Below, piece after piece: positions 12,657-23,720 of a DNA stretch of 64,000 nt. The translations under genes were made by a program, and so were the position numbers. Positions within the stretch are counted from its first letter, which is position 1. Each line of letters begins with the position of its first letter. The notes below the pieces were generated by a model. That model had not been told where the DNA came from. It made no database searches and saw only the letters and a program-made list of their open reading frames with translations. The stretch comes from Marsupella aquatica (taxonomy: Eukaryota; Marchantiophyta): NCBI GenBank assembly GCA_973895155.1, contig OZ316896.1, positions 21,142,001 to 21,206,000 on the forward strand. Direction: 5' to 3'.

Positions 12657-14723
12657 AAACCGCGGTCAATATATCAATGATATCCTTAAAACTGATCTCC
12701 CCTTCAAAACATCTAAAAAGAGTTGGTGTGACCAACTTTAGTGGTTGCAGCCCACCATACTCTCGTGCCAACCAATCCCAACAAACAGTTTGCCATAAAT
12801 GGAAAAGCTTATCCTCAGCAAAGAGCAACCAAAAAATGGCTTTCAGGCTCGACTTTCCCATTGTTATCTTTGCGAGGGCAAACCAATCCTGCATTTACAT
12901 TCATCCACCAAAAAACATGTTAGATGTTTAAACTTAGAAACTTCAACTTCTCTGCCTCGCCCCTAGAGCGAGGTGAAGAAAATGACAAAGCCATATGAAA
13001 ATGGTTGGGGCAATCATTGTATTCATAGTTCAATTCCGTTCGGGTCGCTCCAAGAGCGAGGCAAAATTAAACTACAGTTCCAACTAATGAAAATATTTAC
13101 CTGGTATTTCTGGTTGTATGTACTTTGGTTTGTTCCAATTCCTGGACACGGTGGTTTCCCACATTCATCAAATTGCCTTCTCGCATGAACAACTGTCTCT
13201 AGAAAACAAGACTTAAACTGCATGGTCTGATTTACTGCATTTGAAAGGCTCGAGTGCTCGACCAAAATTGCCCTTGGAGTGAGGTCTGATAAGATCCTTG
13301 CTTTCCGATATTGGAGTTTGCTAGCAAGATCAGTTAGCTTGGCATCCTTGTCTGCCCACCCTTGAATCCATTGTGTAGCCTTTGCGGAATGTTGCCCACT
13401 GATTGCAAGAAATTGTATCTCTTGCTTCTTAACACCAAACAAAAACTGTTTCCAATCGTGTGCGACATTGTCAAAATGTAACAACTGCTTAGTGCGCTCT
13501 AGAAATGGAATCAAATCTGCAACATGTGGTTCCTGGCCAAGGTTTTTCATAATTGATTTTGCTATCTCTAAGGCATGAGCCTGGTTGAACATCCGATACA
13601 CAAAAACTGCAGTAGGCGGAAGAATACTTTTAACCGGGATTTCAAAAACCTCCCTGATTCCAAAAGTGTAGTATTGCTCAATGTTCCGCAAAGCTTTCTG
13701 CCCCTCCAATACATCTCGTTCCTCTAGTGCATCTGTTGGGCATGTATCATCCTTCGGATCCAAGACCAACCTTGCTTTTGACGCTAACACGGGGTTTGAT
13801 TTTCCAATCTTGGCCTTCTTCTTGGGCTTCTTGGCGGAGTCCTTATCTTTCTTCTTCAACGCCGCCTTTTTTCCTCTAGTACTTCCTTCACTCCTTGGCT
13901 CTCTTTGTTTTCTCTTCTTCTGTGTTTCAGCCGGCGTCATTTCTTTGGCCTTCATCTTCATCTTCCCCTTACCTCGATGCTTTTCTTCCTTCTTCTTTTG
14001 AGTTGAAATCCACTTCATGCAAGCATCTTCGTCAAACTCGTCAGAGAAAATAAAACTCTTATCAATTGCTTGCTCATATGAAAAGCGTGCTGTTTCAATC
14101 ATCCTCTAGACAACCCATGTGTTAGGAAGATCTATAAGGTCCGAATGATCATGCATGTACCGCTTCACAGAGAGGAATCCAAAGACAACATCAACCCCAC
14201 TCAATTGAATTTTCCATGCCTCTCAAGAACATCCTCTGCAGTGAACCCATCTGGAAGAAATCCCATTGAACAAATACTAGCCTCCAAGTGTGCTATCCAC
14301 TCCACGTTGATAATTGATGAGTACATCTTGATTGGCAAGTAAAGTCTCATCCACTGAGATCTTTCTCTGGATTCAATAATGATTGTAACATTGCGGTTAT
14401 CACTGCAATTTACAAGGACCACAGGGCCCAACGCAACTATCTTCTTGTCGTTCATTGTCTCAGTAGTGATTGCCTTGATACAAATCATTGACAAGTCATT
14501 CTCCATGATCCCTACTTCAAGTGCCCACGAAAATCCTGCCTTATCTTGTCCAGGGAAAATAAAGTCCTTGACATCCTCGACCATAATATTTAACTCTGGG
14601 GATCTAAGTTGTTCCCCTGGCAAAACAAATTGAAACGACAAACATTAAAGCAAGAGATCTTCTGTGTCGCCTTGCCCCTAGAGCGAGCTGGAGACAAGGT
14701 TTGCATCAACAAACATGTGGGTT

Positions 14724-15025
14724 GGGTCGCTCCTGGAGCGACCCTAGGAAAACTTAAATCAAGGTCCAACCAACAACAAATTTGGATCGCTCCTGGAGCA
14801 ACCTTAGGAAAACTTAAATCAAGGTCCAACCAACAACAAATTTGGGTCGCTCCTGGAGCGACCCTAGGAAAACTTAAATCAAGGTCCAACCAACAACAAA
14901 GTTGGGTCGCTCCTGGAGCGACCCTAGGAAAACTTAAATCAAGGTCCAACCAACAACAAAGTTGGGTCGCTCTTGGAGCGACCCACGACAAATCTTAGGC
15001 AAGATAGGGTCGCTCTAAGAGCGAC
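14724..15025 (-). repeat. Five 60-bp tandem repeats with a 19-bp palindrome, in intron 1 of the fusion gene
   Basis: Units of exactly 60 bp begin at 14724, 14784, 14844, 14904 and 14964. Each contains the near-perfect palindrome GGTCGCTCCTGGAGCGACC and the spacer aaggtccaaccaacaacaaa. A related palindrome follows at 15007 (ggtcgctctaagagcgaccc). The array lies inside the 451-nt intron between the donor at 15067 and the acceptor at 14617. Confidence 0.9.
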
Positions 15026-15239
15026 CCTTCAAAGACTAACTTGCATCAATTGTTGAATCATACTTACGTGGAACTGTGATATGAAATCCCTTTGAGGCGG
15101 CCAAAGTGGATTCCACCGACATCTTTAGTAAAGTGTCTTGAGAATCATACTCAAAGATTTTACTAGAATCAAAGTTCAGGGACTACCCAAAACTAGAAGT
15201 GCTAGTAGAATCATCAGAACTAGAGAAAGTGGCCATTGA

Positions 15240-16800
15240 AAAATGCCTCACAAACGTTTAGATGACACGTGGCAACCTAGGATACAAGAATGCCTATAGC
15301 TAGACCACACCACGGAGCAAGGCTACAGAGCGAGGAAAAAAATCTACTATGAGCAAGGCAAAATCAACAGAGCGAGGCAAGAAAATCTACTATGAGCGAG
15401 GCAAGAAGGAGGAGGGAAACCAGGGCAGCCGGGCAAGAAGACAATGAGGCAAATGAGGTAATGTCTTTGCCTTTTGCCTTCCTATACCCTCATTGCCACG
15501 GCCGATCCTACCTGCGACCCCCAGCCACGGTTGATCGTACCTTCAACGCCCAGCCATGGCCGATCGTACCTTTGCCTTATACAACCCAGCCACTTGCTCC
15601 CTTCCACGCGCCTGTGAACTCGCAACCCTCATAATGACCTAGCTGTACCGGTATCCATAGATTTTGAAAAATGATGCACGGTCGTACGGATGTCCATAGA
15701 ATGCCGATCAAAGTAATCAGACTTTCAGCCGCTCGATGTTGTGAACCCCTAACAAACTTGGCTAAAGCCTGCTCACAAATGGTATAACGCTCTACAATTC
15801 CAATCATTTCTCTCTTTTGTATGGCGCGTGCGTTTCTGGTCATTGCTCACTCTCAGTCTCGCCCTTCGGCCCTTGTCTATCTTGCTTCTGTTCGGTGACT
15901 GATTTGACTGACTTGGACATTTATGGTTACAAGAGTTTGTGCAAGGAAAGTCCTGTTTCAAGTACATTGCATTAGTTTTGGTGTCCTTGGTTAGCGACAC
16001 ATCTTCTACAGTCCTTAAGAGAGGTATCACTTCATCTACCATTCTCTTAATTTCTTTATGATATCCACCAAATATTTGGCCCTAGCTTTATCTTAATATA
16101 TGGACCAAACTAAGCCCTAGATAATGTAGGGTTCCTAACTACACACTCGTCTACCCACATGTCTACACACTTCAATGGTCTAATTCAGCTTAATCATTCC
16201 CATGATTTATTCATTTCCATATTTTCTCTTTTCCTTCACAATTCTTGCTTCTCCAGGAGTGTGCTCGTCTTTTCTTGCTCTCCCCTTGCCTCGCTCCAAG
16301 AGCGTCATACACTTACCTTTCATCAGGAGCATCCTGCCCTTTCTTTTCTCCAAGGGCATCCGCTCTCCATTGCCTCGCCCTCGGAGCGTCCCTCAACCGC
16401 TTCGCCCCTAGAACGACCCTCATTCACCTTGCCCCTAGAGCGTCTCTCCATCGCCTCACCCCTAGAGCGACCCTCATTCACCTCGCCCCTAGAGCGTCCC
16501 TCCATTGCCTCGCCCCTAGAGCGACCCTCCATCGCCTCGCCCCTAGAGCGACCCTCATTCACCTCGCCCTAGAGCATCCCTCAATCGCCTCGCCCCTAGA
16601 GCGTCATAACCTTGCCTCGCTCCAAGAGCGTCCCTGACCTTAGAATCCTGTTGTGTAAAGCCAATACTAATAAACTCCCAAATATATTTTTTCCTTTAAA
16701 TAGAATTCAAATGTTTAGATCTAAAATTGTAATATCTAGAGTAGTGCTTATCAGTATGCACATCAGCTGAACAATTTTTAAATGTTTTTGGATGCAGAGA
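15240..16800. other. Head-to-head spacer between the two T1 genes, probable bidirectional promoter region
   Basis: The spacer separates the ATG of the minus-strand fusion gene (15236) from the plus-strand transposase-like gene (16814). It holds single GAGCGAGG motifs near 15330-15410, then the 27-bp repeat array at 16373-16612. It also contains three copies of a cacggycgatc-like motif at 15490-15565. A likely splice acceptor (tttttggatgcag) ends at about 16799. I found no convincing TATA box. Confidence 0.4.
16373..16612. repeat. Nearly nine 27-bp tandem repeats of the CTCGCCCCTAGAGCG module
   Basis: Units start at 16373, 16400, 16427, 16454, 16481, 16508, 16535, 16562 and 16588. The core is cctcgcccctagagcg followed by accctcattca or tccctccatcg. 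Further single modules lie just upstream (16289) and downstream (16614). The same core occurs in the introns of the neighbouring fusion gene (12953, 13041, 14671), linking the array to T1. Confidence 0.9.
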
Positions 16801-16813
16801 TCCTTTCGTTACC

Positions 16814-19800
16814 ATGAGTAAATTTATGCGAGGGGATGAAGTTTCATTGATAATTGATGGTTTTGAAGTGGCAATTGGGACCATCCAAAAGGTTGATCCC
16901 AAAGACACTATACACAATATTTGTCTTGGGAATAATCGAATTGGGGTCCTTATCGAGAGGTGTCTTGAAACATCTTGTCCACTACCATTTCCATCCAAAA
17001 CATCATCGAGCCTAGGTGATGCAGTTAACTCGTGTGTGATCTGGGATTCTTCCTTGGCATATTTGAGGTCTTCAACATTGCCGAAAAGAACTGTTGTGGA
17101 TGGTGTTCCTACTCCAGTGGACGGGGATGAAGGATGTTCCGAAATGGACGTTGGTGGTAAAGGAGGCAACCTTGCTGAAGGAGAGGAGGTTGAGATGTTC
17201 ATTTTAGATGAACTTGTATCAAAAGGAGTTGTCTTCAATACCAATCTAATGGACACTTGTCATAGTGAACGACTCGGTGTTGGCCGTGTCAGTATACAAA
17301 TATCAGAGGTTGTTCAGGGAAATAGAAAATTACCGTATCCGCATCCTGGAGCTGACATAGTGCAAGAGGCAATGCAGACTTGGGTAATGTGGGATGTTGT
17401 TGATGTTTCAAGAAAAGGCTCTATTCGAGGTTCTGGCATGTTTGTTGGTGCAAACCCGGGTGCAAACCTGTTTAAGGATCTTCCATTGAAAGATTTTACA
17501 ATGTGTTCCAACTGGATGGCAGAGGAAGTTGACTTGTATGATGTTTCTCGTTGTCGTAAGGTTGTGACAGGGGTTATCACAGTTCCTTTTGAAGCAGGTG
17601 CTGTTGATGATGAACTTCTTGGTCCAGAGCATGTGGGTGTAGCTATTGTGAACGATCCCGCATTATTTCCAAATATCCGTGCTGGTACTTCGGGTTTGGT
17701 GAGGTGGGAAATCAAATCTTTGTTGTTGATTTCATCTCAAATGTTTCTTGGGGATATCCTTGAGAAAGGTTCACATGTGTGGATAGAATCAGGTTGAAAT
17801 GAGAGCGACCCGGATTTGGATGGTGATGGGAAACCTCCAAAAAGACCATATAATTTCATTAGAAGGACCAAAGTGGATCTGGAGGAGAAAAAAAAACATT
17901 TGCAATCAAGGGCGCTTTTGAAAATCACCGAGGAGTCCATTGATTCCATCCAAAGAGCTCGGGGGTCTCACTATATGGGGACCTCCCCATCGCCTGCGAC
18001 GTTTTTAGGCCTCGGACCCCCTAAAATATAAGAATTTTTTAAAATTTTTTAACCCCTATAAAGTTGGAATATTCTTGGAATATTCTAAAAATTGGATTAA
18101 AAAGACCCTAATGTTCTTATAAGTCTCAAAATTGAATTTAAAAGACCCTATTGTTCTTCTACACAAATTCTTAAGTCTTCCCTTAGAACTAATAAAATGA
18201 CCCTATCCTTCGTCGCACGTGATATGCCATTTTTGTGGAAATGAAACCCCCGAGCCAAAGAGAAGGTTGTTGCAGGTTAAAGTGTTGCTTGAACATGCCA
18301 AGAGAGGACTTCGAGGCAATGAGGAGGGAATTCCATGGAATGTCAAGTAACAACAAAACAAGTCATATCTTCAGTCTTTTTGGGTGTAGAGAAGACCAAG
18401 TCAAGAGAAAAGGATTTTTTGTTCTAAAGGGACGTGTGGTTTTTAAGGATGCGTTCATAAAAATGCATGGGTTTAGTACGGCAAAGTATTATGATTACAA
18501 AAATCAATACGAAGCTGGGTGCACAATTGGTTTCCATGGAAATCAAGGGCAACATAAGACATGATCAAGCACATTGCATGCTCGTGCATTGTTGGAGTCC
18601 ATTTTAATCCAAAATGGAGAACCAATGCCACATCTTCCCTATGGTGGGTCCAACGGCACCGACACTGTCGAATATCGACTCCCATCATGTTTCACTAAGA
18701 AGGAGATTTTTCAAGAGGTATTTGCAAAGATGGAATTGGACTGCTACGCTAAGGTTACTGAAGTTACTATGTACAACATCTGGAAAAATTCTTTTGATAA
18801 TTTTGACTTTCACAAGGGCAGTGCATTTGCCAAGTGCACATTTTGCACTGAGTTCAAAGATCAATTGATGCGGGAGAAGAGAAAAAAAGAGCGTGCAGAG
18901 ATTGAAGAGAAAAGAGCACGACATCTTCATGAACAAATGTCAAGGAGATATGTTTACTATGCTCATAGGGTTCTTGCAAAGAAGGATCCTCAAAACTATC
19001 TTTGCATTATTCATGATAAGATGGACCAAGCCAAGACTTGGATCCCCAGATTGGTCCCCACTCCAAAATCTCTCTCTGGTAGTGGTCAACCTCTACCCAT
19101 TGCCCTTACTGGGATGTTAACCCATGGAAGGGATCCAGGAGTGTATGCACACTTTAGTTTGACTGGCCTTTGGCCTGGAGATGCAGACTTCACTGTGACA
19201 TCTTTGGCCAAATGCCTTCGAGATTTGGAGGATTACACTGGAGACAAAATGGGAGACATGCTTGAAGCTTTCAATCGGAACGCAACTAGGCCAATATTTC
19301 AGTCTCTTTTGGACTTTGAAGCATTTCAAGCGGGTTACTTGGAACCCAAAAATGTTTCAATTCTCAAGTTTCAAGGCCTTGATGACGGTCAGGAGAGCCA
19401 AAAAACCAGCACAACAGATGCTGGTTCTAGAGTTGATCCTGAGACTACGAGCTCTTTCAAGCCCTTACCAAGGCACCTAACACTGCAGATGGACAATTCA
19501 GGAAAAGATAATAAAAATCAATATGTGATGGCATTTTGCAGCGAGCTTGTTAGCAGGGGTGTTTGAAACTGTGCAAATGTCATTCCTCATGGTTGGCCAC
19601 ACCCATGAGGATGTGGATGCACTATTTTCTCAAGTATCCAAACAGGTCAGGTACAAAGAGGTTGCTACCCTCCTTGCGTTGATGGCTGAGGTTTGGGAGT
19701 GTGAAAGCATTCATCCCGTACCACGATTGATTTAGGAGGTTGCATCTTACAAGCAGTATTTGAAGGCTTTCCAAGTGAAAGAGATTGAAGGTCACTCAAA

Positions 19801-20613
19801 ACCAGTGGCATTTCTATTCTCCATGAGGGATAATGTGCCAGTGTATCAATATAAAGCACATGTCAAACAACCTTGGCTTCCAATCTCATCACAAACACGC
19901 TCATTTTACCGGAGGGCCAACCATTTGCAAAACCTATATCGGGGGAGGTACAAAAGAAAGCCGAGGAAATCATCCCATTCCTTAAACGTTACATTGATTT
20001 CTTGAGGAAAAGTTGCAAGGATGAGACCTCTGCAGCATACCACGAGAGATTTCCTTTGGTGAAATATTGGGAGAGGCTTGTTATGGCACTCTCTGAGGTA
20101 CTTACAATAGAAGGGGAGGGAGAAAGACAATTGTCATTGACAACTGATTTCTGGCCAAAGACTAACCATGGCACAGGTTACAAGGTGATTTTGGGGACCT
20201 CTCAACCTTCAAGTGAACCTACTCAAAATTCAGAGATGATGGACCTTCAAAATGAGTACATGGAAGAGATGGAAGGTCAAGCTGCACCCTTTGTTGGTGC
20301 ACGAGAAGAGCGAGAACTTGCACGTTGGATTCCCCTACAAGATATTCAAGAGGGTCACTTTGTGTTTTTACGTCCAGAGGATGAATGGGAGCAAAAAAAT
20401 GGCAAAGGGCGTTTTCGGTTAGTTCGAGCTTTGGGTGGTGTGGATCCAAACCATGAGGTTTCTTCACTAGATTTGCAAATTAGTGAAGGGTCTTCTTCAA
20501 GGTTTTCTAAGAGCATTCACCTAAGTAGCATTCCTAAGCGGTATGCTCCTATGTTCCAAGTGCAATGGTGGAGGCCTAAACATGGTAAGCATGATGCAAA
20601 GGATGATGTTTGA
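16814..20613 (+). pseudogene. Probable DDE-type transposase of T1 (DUF7869-like), broken
   Basis: The frame opens after a splice acceptor near 16799. The N-terminal third holds two copies of a small domain of En/Spm-associated flavour (VSLIIDGFEVAIGTIQKVDP and VSIQISEVVQGNRKLPYPHP, each followed by a W-containing strand). The C-terminal half has LQMDNSGKDNKNQYVMAF and FLMVGHTHEDVDALFSQ, the signature blocks of a widespread transposase-like family. A charged coiled coil precedes them (about 18870-18940). The gene is broken by in-frame TGA codons at 17795 and 18562, the MITE M1c (17958-18254), a one-base shift near 19550, a TAG at 19733 and another shift near 19870. The stops at 17795 and 18562 leave the same frame open on both sides. 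Family placement is by motif memory. Confidence 0.6.
17958..18254 (-). mobile_element. MITE M1c inserted in the T1 transposase gene (297 bp)
   Basis: The inverted repeats CTCGGGGGTCTCAC and GTTTCACCCCCGAG-type ends are flanked by an exact 8-bp duplication CCAAAGAG (17950-17957 and 18255-18262). It lies in reverse orientation to M1b and M1d. Without the MITE and one duplicate, the reading frame continues unbroken from SIQ to REGCC, proving the insertion came after the gene was coding. Confidence 0.92.
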
Positions 20614-21397
20614 TACAAACGTTGCTTTCAGACCACTAAGACTTGGAAGCTAGATCTTGGGTTTAACACTATCACTCAAAGTTGGCAGTTTACAAATTCT
20701 GCAATGTATGGGTTAAGTCAGGTGCCAAAGAACAAAATATTATGGATAGAGGTTTGACAATTCCCAAAAATGTTTTGAAAACTCTCAAAATTTACATGGA
20801 AGGTATTGATGAGTAGAGTGATAGAGTGGTCACAAGTGTCCACTATGTAATGACTTGTAGTTAGGAGGGTCAAGTTAATTTCCATGCATTTGTCTAAAGT
20901 AAGTGAGAGAACAAGGCTTGCAATCAAATACTCTATGATCTCTCTTAGTTATTGAATGGACTTTTTGATAATTATTGTTATTTTTGTCTTAGTACATATA
21001 TTTCTAGAAAATGATGGCAGTTCTAAGTTACTTGGATGTCATCCTAGTTTGAATATAAGATATTTAACTTGTCTAGCATTTCATTGTTGCTTAGATAATG
21101 ATCCTATCCAAGCTAGATGTTTTGAGTATAGATGCTATCCAAGCTTATGTGTTATTACACAAGTTCTATCTATTTTGAACCAAATGAACACTTTTTATCA
21201 CCCAAATGTTTTTTAATATTATCCAAATTAATATTTTCTTTGCCCAAATGTCTATTTTTTTGCCCCAAATTTATAATTCATGATGCTTAAATTTTCATTT
21301 TTCATCCTTCAAATTTACAATTCTTATGCCTCAAAGTGTGTTTTTAAATGCCCAAATTTCCAAATCTTCTTTCTAATTCCACTTTTAATGAATATAG
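20614..21397. other. Right-end noncoding region of T1
   Basis: This AT-rich stretch has no gene. Towards the terminus it contains many short caaatt/aaattt blocks, mirrored in style at the left end (8802-9240), as expected for the subterminal regions of one element. Confidence 0.45.
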
Positions 21398-22379
21398 TGA
21401 TCCTGGAGGACTTACAGCGCCACCACTTTGACAACATACCCGCCAAAGTACAAGCACACCTTGATTGTCGGTTTGGCACTAGCTCAAATCCAAGTGGACC
21501 TGCTTTGGCTCCATCATCATTTGGCTTCATCTCTGGAGCTTCAACTACCATGGCAGCTCCAGCGGCACCTACAGCCAACCTTCTCGAGCAAGGATAGGTG
21601 CAGATGCCACCCTGGGCCCCCTCAAGCCGCTCCCTACCACAGGTTGCACCATCCACTCCCGCGTCCACTCGAGTGTGATCTGTGGTTAATGCGGTCAACC
21701 TAAGCTCAGAGGATGAGGAGGCTCCTCCCCTTGTACGCAACCCACCTGGTACCCATCAACACGTGGTGGGTACCGCACCCTTGTCCTAGCAAGCCCAAAC
21801 TTGGGAGGCAGCCACGATCACGGTTGCAACCCTGACACCAGTATTAACAACGGTAGCAATACCATCTCCACCAGAGAGGGAAGAAGGAGAGTTGTCCCCC
21901 TCAGTCATCCCGAGAACCATTCTCGGGGTAAGAAGCGGAAGGAGCCAGCCTTAGTATTTGGGTTACCCATACGTAGCCACCGTCGCAGTGGCCAAATTGA
22001 CCATGCATTGGATGGGGAAGAATGTCCACAAAAATATTCTCCACCCAAAGCATGCATGTTACCTGAAGACCCAAGGGTTAGAGCACCTCTCCGCTCTTCC
22101 TTGGAACACTTGGAGGTACTACGGGCAGGACATGACAAAGTTTATCCAAAACTTTGACGAGGCCCACCAGGTGACCCGTGCACACGGACGAGTGATATCC
22201 TTAAATGAGGCACGGTTAAAGATCATCTTTGGCTTACCCCAAGGAAAAGATCGGGTAGAGTCACGAGCACCAAGACGCAAGGGAGCCAAGTACCATTCGT
22301 CTAGCTTCCTTCCCAAGGGACCAGTTGACAACGGCTTCCTCATGCGGACTTGTATCATCCTGGAGCACTACTACATATT

Positions 22380-22930
22380 TGCCAATTTTGCGAAGGCGTT
22401 TTACAAGAGGAAGAAAGCTTTGCAAGATTAATCTCATCGCTAAACTTGCGATACGATACCCATCGCACTTAGCGAATCTACACACATCGCAACACATAAT
22501 TGCAAAACTTAGACCATCGCAACATTTTACGATACTTCAGGTATCGCAAAACATTTCCGAAGCAATTATCATTGAACAAGTTAGCGATCTTTACCGCTTC
22601 GCAAATTCATTGAGATGCGCCGGAAAACTAAATGGTTGCGAATATTTAAGCATCTCAAAATATTTTGCGAGTCTTATTGTCTCGCAAATGAGCGATGTTT
22701 GTGGAATATATGGCTAACTTGCGATAGTAATAGGCTCGCAAATCCTGTGCCTGTCTAGGGTCTCATTTTGTGAATGTTTTGGTTTCGCAACTTTGAGATG
22801 GTGGTATCTTCGGAAGTTTGCGATGAGGGGATGATGGCAATTAGGGAGCAGTTAAGTATCGCAAATGTAGCGATGAGTTTGCGGGTGTAGGGGTTTCGCA
22901 AGATGTTTTGCAAAATATTATGAGCGCTTC
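22380..22930. repeat. Left subterminal repeat array of the CACTA element
   Basis: About twenty copies of TCGCAA or TTGCGA lie in both orientations, for example ttgcgaaggcg (22387), acttgcgatacgatacc (22443) and atcgcaacac (22487). Such arrays are the binding sites for the TnpA-type protein in En/Spm. They are matched at the right end (32730-33245). Confidence 0.85.
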
Positions 22931-22934
22931 AAAG

Positions 22935-23580
22935 AGGTGGAAAAGGAATGGGATTGGGGAGGGAGGGTAAAGGAGGGTGGATACATGTAATTTTTAGGGA
23001 GGGACAATGAAAAGGAGGAGGAAGGGAATGGGGCTAGGAGGGACAAGGAACGGAGGGATCCAAGAGGGAGGATACAGGTTTAGGGGGCACAAGGAAATGA
23101 GGGAGGAGGAAGGGTATGTAGATATAGTTTTAGGGAGGGTTTGGATTTAGGGAGTGAAAATAAAAAGGAGGGAGTTTAGGGTTTAGAGAGGGACAAGGAA
23201 ATGAGGGAGGGTATTGGTTTAGAGAGGGACAAGGAAATGAGGGAGGTTTAAGGGTATAGGTTTAGGAGGGAGGAGAGAAGCTAGGTTGTATAGGTAAGAG
23301 TGGGGGACAGGGGTGGAAAGTAAGGAAAGTATAGGGTTGAAATAGAAAGCCAGGGGTTGGGACAAGGAGAGGAAGGAGGAAGGAGGGTTTAATAAGAGGG
23401 ACAGACAATGAAAGAAAGGAGGAGGGAGGTGGGTACAAGTAATAAGGAGAACAGCTAGGGGGGGATTAGGAAAGCATGGAGGATAGAGGACTACAAGCAA
23501 CATGAGTTTTCTTTGCATAAAGTCTACCAAAAGGTGTGATGAGTGTGGGGTAGGGATGGGAGATATAGAAAACAACATTT
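22935..23580 (+). repeat. 640-bp polypurine tract downstream of the CACTA transposase
   Basis: The plus strand is almost entirely A and G, built from loose variations of ggagggacaaggaaatgagg and gggtttaggg. A C/T-rich counterpart on the same strand lies at about 29680-30050, next to an internal TTGCGAA cluster. No conserved reading frame is seen. G-runs could form quadruplex or triplex structures. Confidence 0.75.
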
Positions 23581-23720
23581 GAAAATGATATACTTACAAA
23601 ACATAAGTTTATTGATAATTGAGAAGCACATATTTCTCCATTCTACCGAGAAGAGAAATCTTCATATCATCAAATCTAACTATATATCCGTGTAGCTATA
23701 TATCCACAAACACAGACCCC

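Larger units (their letters stand above)
9252..15236 (-). pseudogene. ParB-like / DNA methyltransferase-like / FCP1-like fusion protein, broken
   Basis: Reading on the minus strand, exon 1 runs from the ATG at 15236 to 15068 (serine-rich, one in-frame TAG) and joins in phase to an exon starting at 14616. Next comes a lysine-rich stretch (about 14030-13790), then a segment with EIPVKSILPPTAVFVYR and LAISGQHSAKATQWI that resembles the ParB N-terminal fold (G-x-H-R-x-x-A). A 212-nt intron (13100-12889) has clean GT-AG ends. A DNA-methyltransferase-like segment (about 12650-11400) and an FCP1/NIF phosphatase-like domain (about 10310-9700) follow. One-base shifts occur near 14215, 12600, 12010, 10240 and 10000, and stops near 15185 and 14105, so it is a pseudogene or the sequence has indels. 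The ParB plus methyltransferase pairing recalls phage and bacterial modification enzymes; the three-part fusion is read from motifs only. Confidence 0.5.
8802..21397. mobile_element. Element T1, 12.6-kb two-gene DNA transposon carrying a methyltransferase-like gene
   Basis: T1 interrupts A2 between the codons for IPD and LQRHH. Imperfect inverted repeats mark the ends: left GATCATAGTATTCATTAAAA (from 8798) and right, read inwards on the minus strand, GATCACTATATTCATTAAAA (from 21402). These differ at three adjacent positions. TGATC occurs at both junctions (8797-8801 and 21398-21402), but it may be part of the inverted repeat rather than a duplication. Inside are two head-to-head genes: a ParB/methyltransferase/FCP1-like gene (-, 15236-9252) and a transposase-like gene (+, 16814-20613). 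Both are broken. The spacer and introns are packed with TCGCTC/GAGCGA palindromes. The superfamily is not assigned. Confidence 0.65.

Noticed and set aside
14609-14998. A 129-codon repetitive protein with VAPGATLGKLKSRSN-type repeats
   Set aside because: The frame is produced by the 60-bp tandem repeat, whose length is a multiple of three; it lies in an intron on the other strand.
16245-16637. Repetitive proteins on both strands over the 27-bp array
   Set aside because: The 27-bp period is divisible by three, so open frames appear in several frames at once. There is no sign of selection on any of them.
8797-21402. TGATC as the proven target duplication of T1
   Set aside because: The same bases can be read as part of the inverted repeats, and removing T1 with one TGATC does not restore the A2 frame. 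It is kept only as a candidate.
23219-23578. A 119-codon proline/leucine-rich minus-strand protein
   Set aside because: It is a translation of the purine tract read on the other strand; low complexity explains the open frame.
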